A stretch of 64,000 nt of DNA from Sarcina ventriculi. GTDB lineage: Bacteria > Bacillota > Clostridia > Clostridiales > Clostridiaceae. Both the position numbers and the translations under genes were made by a program. A model generated the notes under the pieces. The model was given only the letters and a program-made list of their open reading frames with translations, was not told where the DNA came from and ran no database searches. The DNA lies in the NCBI RefSeq assembly GCF_900456775.1, contig NZ_UAUL01000010.1:1-64000 (forward strand), given 5' to 3'. This document shows positions 50,318 to 59,209 of the stretch, piece by piece (position 1 is the stretch's first letter; each line of letters begins with the position of its first letter).

Positions 50318-51481
50318 ATGGAGAATTTAACAATTAGTAGCAATACTAAGATTATAATAGGGCGAGAGAGTGAACTTTTAGTTGGTGAAGAAATAAAAAA
50401 GTATAGTAATAAAATTCTTTTGCATTATGGCGGAGGAAGCATTAAAAAAATAGGACTTTATGAAAAAGTAGTAAAATCTTTAAAAATGAATAATATAGAA
50501 TTTATAGAGTTATCTGGAGTTATGCCTAATCCTAGGGTATCATTAGTTAGAGAAGGCATAAAAATATGTAAGGAAAATGATATAAGTTTTATTTTAGCAA
50601 TAGGTGGAGGAAGTGTAATAGATTCAGCTAAAGCAATAGCGATAGGTGTAAATAATGATGAAGATATATGGGATATATTTAGAAATGGTAAAATAAAAAG
50701 AGATGGATTGCCTCTTGGAGTAATTTTAACAATTGCAGGTTCAGGGAGCGAAACAAGTGAAGCTCTTGTAATTAACAATGAAGAAAATAAGGAAAAGAGA
50801 CTTCTTCGTCATAAATCAATAGCACCAAAGTTTTCTATTTTAAATCCAGAATTGACATTTACAGTACCAATGTATCAGACACAATGCGGTGTAGCTGATT
50901 TAATAGCTCATATATTAGAGATTTATTTTACTCCAAATGCACGAGCTGATCTTGCGGACAGGCTTTGTGAAAGCACAATAAAATCTCTTATAGATAATGG
51001 TGAAAAATTATTAGATGATAAAGAAAATTATGATGCTAGATTGGAGATTTTACTAGGAGGTATTGCAGCTCATAGTGAACTTTTAAGTGTAGGAAGAAAA
51101 GGAGATTTTGCTACACATACTATAGAACATGAGTTAAGTGGCTTGTATGATATAACCCATGGCGCAGGTATTAGTATAATACTTCCAGCTTGGATGAAAT
51201 ATGTTTATAAAGTGGATATAAATAGGTTTGTTCAATTAGCTAATAGAGTTTGGAATATAGATATAAATTATGACAATTTAGAGGAAACTGCATTAAGAGG
51301 AATAGAAGCATTAAAAGATTTTTATAAAAAAATTGGTCTTCCAACAAGTTTAAAAGAAGTTTATATAGATAGTTCTAACTTTGAATATATGGCAAAAAGA
51401 GCAACTAAGAATGGTTTATGTGGTAATTTTGTAAAATTAAATAAAAATGATATAATAAACATATATAATCTTGCATTATAA
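50318..51481 (+). CDS. Iron-type (group III) alcohol dehydrogenase
   Basis: 387 residues from the ATG at 50318, which has GGAGG eight bases upstream; a longer frame starts at 50285. The NAD(P) loop GGGSVIDSAKAIA and metal ligands in CGVADLIAHILEIYF (Asp, His) and HTIEHELSGLYDITHGAG (two His) are intact. It resembles clostridial butanol/alcohol dehydrogenases of the YugJ/BdhA type. It oxidises or reduces short-chain alcohols/aldehydes. It has its own terminator. Confidence 0.92.
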   Translation: MENLTISSNTKIIIGRESELLVGEEIKKYSNKILLHYGGGSIKKIGLYEKVVKSLKMNNIEFIELSGVMPNPRVSLVREGIKICKENDISFILAIGGGSVIDSAKAIAIGVNNDEDIWDIFRNGKIKRDGLPLGVILTIAGSGSETSEALVINNEENKEKRLLRHKSIAPKFSILNPELTFTVPMYQTQCGVADLIAHILEIYFTPNARADLADRLCESTIKSLIDNGEKLLDDKENYDARLEILLGGIAAHSELLSVGRKGDFATHTIEHELSGLYDITHGAGISIILPAWMKYVYKVDINRFVQLANRVWNIDINYDNLEETALRGIEALKDFYKKIGLPTSLKEVYIDSSNFEYMAKRATKNGLCGNFVKLNKNDIINIYNLAL

Positions 51482-51516
51482 AAAAGCTATGAAAAATATT
51501 TTTCATAGCTTTTTTA
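51480..51516 (+). terminator. Terminator of the alcohol dehydrogenase gene
   Basis: AAAAAGCTATGAAAA pairs with TTTTCATAGCTTTTT around a short A/T loop. Confidence 0.9.
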
Positions 51517-51852
51517 TTTATTTCTAAGATAATATTGTTTTTAATATTATGTAAATTTTAATTTTAATTTAATAGGTAAAAAATGATTAAATATAATAAA
51601 AATTCATTAAAAATAAAAATTTACAAAATATTAATAAAAAAATAAAAACTAAATTTATTAATAAATTATGAATGCTTGAAACATAGCTATAAAGGCGAAA
51701 GAGCGATATTATATTATGAAAAGAAAAAGTAAAAAATAGGTATTTTTTATAAAAAAATATAAAAAAACATAAATTTATGGTACAGATTATTTTACAAAAA
51801 AGAATTAAGATGGTAAAATTTATATATAATAAGTATTTAAGGAGGAAAATAA
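51517..51852. other. Gene-free interval with an unexplained structured element
   Basis: No coding frame is convincing. Apart from AT-rich sequence and a small hairpin ATAATATT/AATATTAT (51529-51550), it contains one more mixed stretch at about 51673-51720 (TTGAAACATAGCTATAAAGG then CGAAAGAGCGATATTA) that stands out in composition. It does not match any riboswitch I know. A TATAAT (51825-51830) just before the next gene is the likely -10. Confidence 0.45.
51825..51830 (+). promoter_or_regulatory. Probable -10 box of the SH3b-CHAP gene
   Basis: TATAAT lies 22 bases before the start codon. The -35 is weak. Confidence 0.4.
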
Positions 51853-53064
51853 ATGAAAAAAGGAATATTATGTAAGGTAGTTTTATCAGGGCTTCTGATA
51901 GGTCAAATGAACTTATTTAATACACAAGTTGCATTTGCCTCGGAAGATACTACTAATGAGATTGAAAGCACAAATAGTAACTCAAGGTCAGTGAAAGTAG
52001 CATACATAAAAACAAATGGTGCTAACTTAAATGTAAGAAAGAGTGCGAGTACTAATTCTAGCATATTGGGAAGCTTAAAAAATGGATCACAAGTTACAAT
52101 AGTGGAAACATTAAATGGATGGTATAAAATAAATTACGGATCAAGTTATGGATATATAAGCAGTAGTTATGTGAGCTTTAATGGACAATCATCAGCTACA
52201 GTAGGCTATGTAAAAACAAGTGGCTCAAATTTAAATGTAAGAAAAAATGCAACAACGAATTCTGGTATTTTAGGAACATTATCAAATGGAGCACAAGTAG
52301 AGATTGTAGAAACATTAAGTGGATGGTATAAAATTAAATATGGTAATAGTTATGGATACGTAAGTAGTTCCTATATATCAATGACTCAAAGTTCTGGAAA
52401 TAATAGTGCGGTAGGTAATCAAACGGCATATATAAAAACAAATGGATCAAGTTTAAATGTAAGAAAAAGTGCGAGTACAAGTTCAACTATTTTAGGAAGT
52501 TTATCAAATGGATCTCAGATAAATATAGTGGAGACATTAAGTGGATGGTATAAAATTAAATATGGAAGTGGATATGGATATGTAAGCAGTTCTTATGTGA
52601 CATTTACAAAACCTACAACATCATCTGCAGATATTAATACATCAAAAGTAGGATATGTTTTAGCTGATTTTACACATAGTGCATATTATAATAACGGTAG
52701 TAGTTGGGGACAATGCGTATGGTATGTTAAGGGACGAGCTAAAGAAAAATTAGGACATAGTGTATGGTCAATAACAGGAAATGCTAATCAATGGTATAGT
52801 GCAGCAGTAAGGAAAGGTGCACCTACAAGTAGCAATGTAAACGATGTTAGAAGTAATTCTATACTTTGTAGAAATGGTGGAAGTACAGGATATGGGCATT
52901 TAGTTTATATAGAATATGTAGATAACAGTTCACCAGAAAAATGGATTTATTATACTGAATCTAATGTAGGTGGAACAAATGGAGCTCTTAAAAAGTTATC
53001 CTTTAATGATTTTAAGAGCAAAGTTGCGACAGGAAATTTTCAAGGATATATATATTTACAATAA
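51853..53064 (+). CDS. Secreted SH3b(x3)-CHAP cell wall hydrolase
   Basis: 403 residues. A signal peptide (about 1-30, cleavage near AFAS) is followed by three bacterial SH3 (SH3_3) repeats at about 49-109, 117-177 and 190-251, each with LNVRK, ILGSLxNGxQ, WYKIxYG and YGYVSSSYV. The C-terminal CHAP-like domain (about 268-403) has GQCVWYV (Cys288), GYGHLVY (His349) and YYTESN (Glu369), a possible catalytic set. It should cut peptidoglycan peptides or act as an amidase. AAGGAGG precedes the ATG. The repeats are very alike, so they probably arose by recent duplication. Confidence 0.93.
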   Translation: MKKGILCKVVLSGLLIGQMNLFNTQVAFASEDTTNEIESTNSNSRSVKVAYIKTNGANLNVRKSASTNSSILGSLKNGSQVTIVETLNGWYKINYGSSYGYISSSYVSFNGQSSATVGYVKTSGSNLNVRKNATTNSGILGTLSNGAQVEIVETLSGWYKIKYGNSYGYVSSSYISMTQSSGNNSAVGNQTAYIKTNGSSLNVRKSASTSSTILGSLSNGSQINIVETLSGWYKIKYGSGYGYVSSSYVTFTKPTTSSADINTSKVGYVLADFTHSAYYNNGSSWGQCVWYVKGRAKEKLGHSVWSITGNANQWYSAAVRKGAPTSSNVNDVRSNSILCRNGGSTGYGHLVYIEYVDNSSPEKWIYYTESNVGGTNGALKKLSFNDFKSKVATGNFQGYIYLQ

Positions 53065-53070
53065 TAACCC

Positions 53071-53106
53071 AAAAAGACTTTACAATAAAATTGTAAAGTC
53101 TTTTTT
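53071..53106 (+). terminator. Terminator of the SH3b-CHAP gene
   Basis: AAAAAGACTTTACAAT pairs exactly with ATTGTAAAGTCTTTTT around AAA, with a T run. Confidence 0.92.
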
Positions 53107-53187
53107 AGTGCCATATATTTGTCATGGAGTTAAATTAAAATAATATATACGTAATAAAGTTTAAATTTATGAAAGGAAAATCTCATT

Positions 53188-53955
53188 ATGGGAAAAAAAG
53201 AAAAACAAAGAAAATTAAGGGTGGATAAAAAAATACAGAAAAATAATAAATTATTGTATATTATAGGTTTGATAATTGTTTGTATAGCATTGTTTTTTAG
53301 TGTAAATTATTATCTATCTAGAAATTATGTATATAATATTCCTTTTACCAATTTAGATGTTAATGGAAATAATCCTATAATAAATGCTAATTTAAATAAT
53401 GTAGGAAATGTATACTATGTGAATAATAATAAGTTAGAAAAAATAGATGATAATAACAAGATAGAGGCTTTAAAAAATTCTATTACAGCACAATGTACTA
53501 GAGAGTATATATCATTATCTGCTGGATATCCTAGAATAGTTAGGAATTATATAATATATCCTTATAGATCCACACAAAATAGTAATTTAACTAAAAACTC
53601 AAATGAAGATAGTTCAAATAATAATACTTCTGTAGTTTATAGTTTGGAAGGAAATGTGAATAACAATTCTTTTAAAGGAGAAGTTACGACATTAAATTCA
53701 AATACTGGGGAAGGACAAATAGAATATACTATATCACAAAATAATCAAAAAGATAATTATATAAATGTTTATATAAATAATAATGATATAACTTTAGCTC
53801 CATCAAATATTAAAGAGAGCAATGCTTCATTTAATGTTAATTTATCTCAAGGAACTTATAAAATAGATTATAATTTTGGCAATGTTGAAAATGCGGAGAA
53901 AGTATTAAATGGCATATATAATTATGTAATTTATGGTAATTTAAATAATCAATAA
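53188..53955 (+). CDS. Asn-rich membrane-anchored extracytoplasmic protein
   Basis: 255 residues. A very basic N-terminus (KKEKQRKLRVDKKIQK) precedes one membrane helix (about 23-43, LYIIGLIIVCIALFFSVNYYL), leaving about 210 residues outside. The outer part is Asn-rich, with a low-complexity linker (NSNLTKNSNEDSSNNN, about 131-146) between two predicted beta domains. Nothing matches a known enzyme. It has its own GAAAGGAAAATC ribosome binding site and lies between a wall hydrolase and the Csp-like protease pair, which suggests an envelope role, but that is position only. Confidence 0.7.
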   Translation: MGKKEKQRKLRVDKKIQKNNKLLYIIGLIIVCIALFFSVNYYLSRNYVYNIPFTNLDVNGNNPIINANLNNVGNVYYVNNNKLEKIDDNNKIEALKNSITAQCTREYISLSAGYPRIVRNYIIYPYRSTQNSNLTKNSNEDSSNNNTSVVYSLEGNVNNNSFKGEVTTLNSNTGEGQIEYTISQNNQKDNYINVYINNNDITLAPSNIKESNASFNVNLSQGTYKIDYNFGNVENAEKVLNGIYNYVIYGNLNNQ

Positions 53956-53961
53956 AATAAT

Positions 53962-53986
53962 AGGAAGTAAATATTATTTACTTCCT
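53962..53986. terminator. Hairpin after the Asn-rich membrane gene
   Basis: AGGAAGTAAAT pairs exactly with ATTTACTTCCT around ATT. It lacks a clear T run, so it may serve as a weak terminator in either direction. Confidence 0.55.
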
Positions 53987-54050
53987 TAAATATATTTAAT
54001 TTAACTGTATAGTTTTTTAATGAAGCGTTGAATTGTATAAATATAATTAT

Positions 54051-55766
54051 CTATGTCATATTCCTAAAAACTTTTATCATATCTAAAATACCAAAGCCCC
54101 ATTGTGGGTTTGGATAAACATCACCAGAACGTTTTCTAGTTCCTCCTGTCAAATAGTATTTTATACTTTGAGAATATATATTTGGGTCGTTTCCATTTAT
54201 TATTCCCCATTCAAGTAAAAGTGCACAAGCACCAGCTACAACAGCTGCAGAAACACTCGTTCCATTTACTGTAGATATAGTAGTGCTATTAGCTCCTATG
54301 GTTTGTACATTAACTCCACCGGCTGCTAAATCTACTACGTTTATTATATTGTTTAATGAAGCAGTACCAGAACTTATTACAATATTATCATTATTTTGAT
54401 TATAACAAGCCACAGTAATTATATATCTTGATGTGCCAGGGCTTGTAACTGTATTATAAGGAATTGAAGAAAGAAATTGCGTGTTTCCCACAGTAATACC
54501 TTCTTGTGGAATCCATACGTTGAAAACTCCATTTAATGTATAATCAGCATTTAATTTAAAAGTCCATGTACCAGATTGAATATTATCTAAAAATACAGTG
54601 ATAAGTTCATCGCCGCTTAATTGCTCTGGAATAGAATAGCTTATTTTAGCAGTGGTTTGTTCAAAGATAAATGTGTTAGTATCTTGGCTATTTAAAGTAC
54701 TAGGAATAACTCCAGTGCTTTCGCCAGATGGAGAAAGCATGCTTAAAGATACTTTATGGGGTTCGCTAATCCAAAATTCCAATAATAGATTTTTTTGTTC
54801 AGGAGAAATATATAGTTGAACAATATTAAAATCACCAGGATTAGATAGCATTCCTGATGTGTGATAACCTTTGTTAGCTTGATTTCCAGAACCTGTAACC
54901 ATGACTATACCTCTATTTATAGATAAAGTATCAATAATATCTTCTAATATTCCTTCACCATTATGATTCCCTAAATTAGAACCTAGAGGAATATATACAA
55001 CCATAGGAGCATTAATATTTAATGCATAATTAACTAGGTATGTTATTGCTGAGGATATAGATGTTAAGTCAAAAATAGGAAAATTTTCTTTTATTTTCAA
55101 GGGGGGATTTATATAAGGTGCAAGTTTAACTACTGCAAATTCACAATTAGGTGCAGCACCTTGTAAGTTTGGATTTATTCCAGTTGCGCCAATAACACCA
55201 GCCATGGATGTGCCATGTCCTATTGTATCTTTACTATTTACTATATCATAAGGATTTCCACCAGATTTACTAACGTTTATAGCATCAGTTATTTGCTCTT
55301 TGGTATATTCTACTCCAAAAGGTACGTTCTGATTAGTTTTATCTGTTGGAAGTGTTTGATCCCATATTCTATGAATTCTTGTTTCACCATTTTTAAACAT
55401 AAATTCAGGATTTAAATAATCAATGCCTGTGTCAACTAAGCCAACTAAAACTCCATTTCCAAATAAAGATAATGGATTGTCAAGGTGTAAAAGATTAATG
55501 TTAGCAGCAGTCATAACAGTGAGAGTTTCGAGAGTGTAAATATAGCCTCTTTTTATAAAAATAATTGCAGGGATATCTTTTTGTATATTATCTATAGAAT
55601 TATTAACAGGAATTGAAACTATAGCATATTTATCATCAATAATGATTGCATAAATGTAGGGATTTTTTATTGATTGTGAAATTATATCTCCTTGATATTG
55701 TGCTACATAGTGTTTATACATAGGATTTATAAATAAATCGTTTGGTGCAGAAGGATCAGCTTTCAT
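54051..55766 (-). CDS. Csp-like S8 subtilisin (second of pair)
   Basis: 571 residues from the ATG at 55766, which has AGGAG nine bases upstream (the longer frame to 55775 starts inside that site). The N-terminal about 95 residues form a propeptide-like domain. The subtilase domain has Asp112 in GLVDTGIDYLN, His184 in GHGTSMAGVIG, the oxyanion Asn295 in GSGNQ and Ser504 in NGTSVSAAVVAG. It has a jelly-roll insert like that of CspB. The start overlaps the upstream protease stop by 11 bases, so translation is coupled. By homology it may process the cortex hydrolase SleC in spore germination; the target here is not proved. Confidence 0.9.
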   Translation of the reverse strand: MKADPSAPNDLFINPMYKHYVAQYQGDIISQSIKNPYIYAIIIDDKYAIVSIPVNNSIDNIQKDIPAIIFIKRGYIYTLETLTVMTAANINLLHLDNPLSLFGNGVLVGLVDTGIDYLNPEFMFKNGETRIHRIWDQTLPTDKTNQNVPFGVEYTKEQITDAINVSKSGGNPYDIVNSKDTIGHGTSMAGVIGATGINPNLQGAAPNCEFAVVKLAPYINPPLKIKENFPIFDLTSISSAITYLVNYALNINAPMVVYIPLGSNLGNHNGEGILEDIIDTLSINRGIVMVTGSGNQANKGYHTSGMLSNPGDFNIVQLYISPEQKNLLLEFWISEPHKVSLSMLSPSGESTGVIPSTLNSQDTNTFIFEQTTAKISYSIPEQLSGDELITVFLDNIQSGTWTFKLNADYTLNGVFNVWIPQEGITVGNTQFLSSIPYNTVTSPGTSRYIITVACYNQNNDNIVISSGTASLNNIINVVDLAAGGVNVQTIGANSTTISTVNGTSVSAAVVAGACALLLEWGIINGNDPNIYSQSIKYYLTGGTRKRSGDVYPNPQWGFGILDMIKVFRNMT

Positions 55767-57675
55767 AAATATCATCTCCTAATTCTTTTGGAATTCTTAT
55801 AAATAAATTTTTATTAAAATATTCTATATAATCAGAAAAGATAGCATATCCTCTGTTGCCACTTATAAAATTGAAAGTGCCTTCTAAATCGAGTTTTCCC
55901 CAACCCCATTCTTTATTGGGATAAGAGTCTATGCTTCTTTTAGATGTTCCATATAATAAATAACATTTAGCTTTAATAGCATTCATCGATATATCATTTT
56001 TATCAATTATTCCCCACTGGAAGAGCAAAGCTATAGCTCCTGCAACAACAGCAGTAGCACAACTTGAGCCAGAAACAAAAACTGTTTTCCCTCCAGGAGA
56101 TGTAGCTTTTAAATTAATTCCAGGTGCTGTTAAATCTGGTTTTATAATATTTTCTAAAGTAAAACCTTTTCCACTTTCAGAAACGATAGTATTTAAGGTT
56201 TGGTCATAATAAGATGTTGCTAAAGCATTTCTAGTAGCTGATGGAATAGTAAAAGTAACATAAGGATCTGGATTTAAAAACTGTGTTCCATCTGGCAAAG
56301 TTTCCTTTGGTGGTAACCATATATCATATCTAAAAGAGTCATCATGTTGTGATTTTAGTTGAATTGTCCATATGCCAGGTTTTATATCAGAAAATTCTAA
56401 TACTATCATTTGATTACCAGTAACGGCTTCTGGTGTGAAAATTGAAACATCTAAAGTAGTGTTTTCTTTTACGTATTTAATAGTTCTATATACACAAATT
56501 TTAGGTATTATAAATTGTGAGTTTTGACCAGATGGAGAAATGATGTTTATAGCAGCTTTACCAGGTTTACGACACCATACTCTAAACGTTAAGTGTTTCA
56601 TTTCTCGCGGAATTGAAAGTTCAGAGGACTTGGTTTCTCCCATATTGTTTAAAATAGCAGAAGTATGTCCATTAGCTGAACCTTGATTTCCAAATCCACA
56701 GATAATAGCAGTCGACCTATTAGAAGCAAGACTATTTAAGTATCTTGTAAAGATAATATTACCATCATGGCTTTCTTCGGTGCTACCAGTAGATAATATT
56801 ATAACAACAGGTCTATTTTTAGAAATAGCTGTTCTTGAAATAAACTCTATTCCAGCCATTATTTCTGATGAAGTGTATGTTAGTACATTACGTATTCCAT
56901 TTTCTAAATGTGTCTTAGTGAAATTGGGAGAGGGAGATAATTTAACAACTACAAATTCACAGTCATTTGCTACACCTTCAATAGATTTGTCATAGCCTCT
57001 AGCACCAGCAATTGATGCTACATAAGTTCCGTGACCATTTTCATCTTTACTAGGAACAATAGAGTATGGGTCTCCTCCTTGTTTAGAAAGAACTATTGCT
57101 TTATTTATATCATCATTTGTATAAGTTGTACCAAGATATACACCTTTTTCAGGATTAGTAGGTAAAGTTTGATCCCAAATGGCTATAATTCTAGTTGTAT
57201 CATCTTCTTTTATAAATTCCTTATTTAAATAATCAATACCAGTATCGACTATTCCAATTAAAACATCACGCCCTGTTAAAGAAAGATAAGGATTTATCTT
57301 TATATTAGATATATTTGAAGCATCTAAATAGGAAATTTGTTGCAAAACATGCATGGTTCTAAAATTTATAGATATTATAGCAGGAATGTCTTTTCTAGCT
57401 CTTGCTAAATCAGATGGCTTAATTGCGATGATAGCATATTGTCTATTTAAAATAGCAGCACAAAGATATTCATATTTAGATACTTGTTCTAAAATATTTC
57501 CCCTATATTCAACAACAAAATGTTGGTAATCAGGATTTGCGTACATATTTGTACAATTCTTTACTGGTGCATCCTGAGACGGAGACGACTGATCAGTAGA
57601 TGGTATCTGTGTAGATTGTTCAGAGGTTTGTTGTGGTATTTTGGGAGAATCTTGAGTTTGTGTAATTTCAGACAT
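55756..57675 (-). CDS. Csp-like S8 subtilisin (first of pair)
   Basis: 639 residues. An N-terminal low-complexity Ser/Gln/Pro/Thr segment (about 1-38) precedes a propeptide-like region with YQHFVVEYRGNI. The subtilase domain has Asp144 in GIVDTGIDYLN, His215 in ENGHGTYVASIAG, Asn330 in GFGNQG and Ser538 in VSGSSCATAVVAG, so the triad is complete; the serine motif GSSCA differs from the usual GTSxA. A jelly-roll insert lies before the serine region. The GC-poor sequence fits the rest of the window. AAAGGAG lies before the ATG but is inside a hairpin. Confidence 0.9.
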   Translation of the reverse strand: MSEITQTQDSPKIPQQTSEQSTQIPSTDQSSPSQDAPVKNCTNMYANPDYQHFVVEYRGNILEQVSKYEYLCAAILNRQYAIIAIKPSDLARARKDIPAIISINFRTMHVLQQISYLDASNISNIKINPYLSLTGRDVLIGIVDTGIDYLNKEFIKEDDTTRIIAIWDQTLPTNPEKGVYLGTTYTNDDINKAIVLSKQGGDPYSIVPSKDENGHGTYVASIAGARGYDKSIEGVANDCEFVVVKLSPSPNFTKTHLENGIRNVLTYTSSEIMAGIEFISRTAISKNRPVVIILSTGSTEESHDGNIIFTRYLNSLASNRSTAIICGFGNQGSANGHTSAILNNMGETKSSELSIPREMKHLTFRVWCRKPGKAAINIISPSGQNSQFIIPKICVYRTIKYVKENTTLDVSIFTPEAVTGNQMIVLEFSDIKPGIWTIQLKSQHDDSFRYDIWLPPKETLPDGTQFLNPDPYVTFTIPSATRNALATSYYDQTLNTIVSESGKGFTLENIIKPDLTAPGINLKATSPGGKTVFVSGSSCATAVVAGAIALLFQWGIIDKNDISMNAIKAKCYLLYGTSKRSIDSYPNKEWGWGKLDLEGTFNFISGNRGYAIFSDYIEYFNKNLFIRIPKELGDDIYES

Positions 57676-57681
57676 AAAAAA

Positions 57682-57724
57682 ACTCCTTTTAGTAATTCAT
57701 ATTTAATAATATGATAAAAGGAGT
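57682..57724 (-). promoter_or_regulatory. Hairpin that covers the csp ribosome binding site
   Basis: Read on the minus strand, ACTCCTTTTA pairs with TAAAAGGAGT, and an inner TCATATT pairs with AATATGA, giving a long stem. It is followed by T7 and then the ATG. The AAAGGAG site is in the 3' arm. It can stop transcription coming from the PHP gene and block csp translation. Confidence 0.75.
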
Positions 57725-57757
57725 AAAGATATTTGATATTAATTAATATAGTTATTG

Positions 57758-58597
57758 TTAGATGGAATTATAAGAACTTAAAAATTTTTGAAAATCATCA
57801 TATTCTAGAGTCATTGAGCCTAAGATTCCATGTTTTTTATCGTTAAAGCTGTGAAAATCTGATCCGCAAGATATTAAAAGATTATTGTATCTTGCGTAAG
57901 ATACAAATTTATCAGTTTCATATTTAAAATTTTGAGAATAGATAGCTTCGATTCCATCAAAAGGAAATTTCAAAACATCATTAATTAAATTTTGTTTAAT
58001 AAGTTTTGGATGTGCTAAAAAAACTAAAGCGTTATGTTTTTTTAAAAATTCTATACCAAAACTTAAGGATATTAATTTATTAGGTATATAAGCTGGACTA
58101 GAATCACTTAAAAATTTTTTAAATATCTCATCTATGGTATAGTTATATCCCGAGTCGATAATAGCTTTTGCAATATGTGGTCTAGCAATAATACCTTTAT
58201 TAGATGATAAAATTTTATTATAATCTATGGATATATTAAAATATTTTTCTAAATTAAATATAATTTGTTTTGCTCGTTGTATTCTATGTTCCTTTAAATT
58301 TTTTAAAAAGTTTTGAAAATCTAAATTTTTATAAGATTCATCTTTAAAATATCCTAAAATATGTATACTAGAACCTTTATAGTTACAGCTAAGTTCGATT
58401 CCAGGAATAAATTTTAGGTTGATTTCTTTAGCGGCTTTACAAGCCTCTTCTATACCGTCAGTTGTATCGTGGTCAGTTAAACAAAGGAGTTCTAAATTTT
58501 TATTTTTAGCATCTAAAACAATATTTTGTGGTGAAAGAATTCCATCAGATGCTGTTGAGTGACAATGCATTTCTATATTTATATTAATAATAACCAC
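57758..58597 (-). CDS. PHP-domain phosphoesterase (YciV/TrpH-like)
   Basis: 279 residues. The PHP metal motifs are present: MHCHSTASDGILSP, LCLTDHDTTDG, GIELSCNYKGSSIHILGYF, then RPHIAKAI, FLAHP and a late GSDFHSFND. Family members cleave phosphates from nucleotides or RNA ends. No well-spaced ATG is available; the annotated start is a GTG one base after AGAGGA, while an in-frame ATT seven bases downstream of AGGA has better spacing. It is upstream of the Csp pair on the same strand. Confidence 0.88.
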   Translation of the reverse strand: MVIININIEMHCHSTASDGILSPQNIVLDAKNKNLELLCLTDHDTTDGIEEACKAAKEINLKFIPGIELSCNYKGSSIHILGYFKDESYKNLDFQNFLKNLKEHRIQRAKQIIFNLEKYFNISIDYNKILSSNKGIIARPHIAKAIIDSGYNYTIDEIFKKFLSDSSPAYIPNKLISLSFGIEFLKKHNALVFLAHPKLIKQNLINDVLKFPFDGIEAIYSQNFKYETDKFVSYARYNNLLISCGSDFHSFNDKKHGILGSMTLEYDDFQKFLSSYNSI

Positions 58598-58719
58598 TTC
58601 CTCTTTATAAATTTTTTATAAATATTTTATCATATAAATTGAACTTTTAAATTTTTTTAACAAATATTTATTAGATTTAATAATCTATATGTATACAAAT
58701 TTTAAAAGGAATCAAATGT

Positions 58720-59115
58720 ATGGATTATGGTTTTATAGTTATTTATATTTTAGATTTTAACACAGAAATGCCTATAAAAAGTGGAGAAATAACAGTATAT
58801 GAACATAAAAGTTCTAATATAGTTTTTTACAAAATGATAGATAAAAATTTTTCTGGTAAAACTGATAGGATAAAGGTTAAAGCTCCTAGTAAACTTTTAT
58901 CACAGTATCCTATACAAAACGCAATATTACCGTATAGTCTTTATGATATTAAGGTGAAAGCTAAGGGGTATGTTGATGCTTTAATATTAGGAGTGCAAGT
59001 ATTTCCTTATGAAATAGCAATTCAAAAAATTTTAATGATAAAACTTCCAATTGGGAGTAAACAAGGTGAAATAACTAATGTTATAGTGATTCCACCTAAC
59101 ACGTTGGTTCAATAG
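58720..59115 (+). CDS. Stand-alone SleC-prepeptide-like protein
   Basis: 131 residues, without a signal peptide or lytic domain. The segments FIVIYILDFNTEMPIKSGEITVYEH, PYSLYDIKVKAKGYVDALILGVQVFP, EIAIQKILMIKLPIG and VIVIPPNTL resemble the N-terminal prepeptide domain of the clostridial spore-cortex hydrolase SleC and related proteins. The known enzyme has this domain fused to its hydrolase; here it stands alone. It is divergent from the PHP gene, next to the Csp-like pair. It may act as a spore coat/cortex partner or decoy. The assignment is by eye. Confidence 0.65.
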   Translation: MDYGFIVIYILDFNTEMPIKSGEITVYEHKSSNIVFYKMIDKNFSGKTDRIKVKAPSKLLSQYPIQNAILPYSLYDIKVKAKGYVDALILGVQVFPYEIAIQKILMIKLPIGSKQGEITNVIVIPPNTLVQ

Positions 59116-59147
59116 GATATAATAATATACAAATATAAATAAAAATT

Positions 59148-59178
59148 TTGATAATAATATCTGTTTTTTTGTTATAAT
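59148..59178 (+). promoter_or_regulatory. Probable promoter of the pab/fol operon
   Basis: TTGATA (59148-59153) and TATAAT (59173-59178) have a 19-base spacer, longer than ideal. A second TATAAT is at 59182. Confidence 0.4.
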
Positions 59179-59209
59179 ACTTATAATATAAAAAATAGAG
59201 GTGAATTAG

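Noticed and set aside
55215-57714. Short plus-strand frames opposite the Csp-like genes
   Set aside because: They are antisense shadows of the catalytic domains; no start signals or family resemblance.
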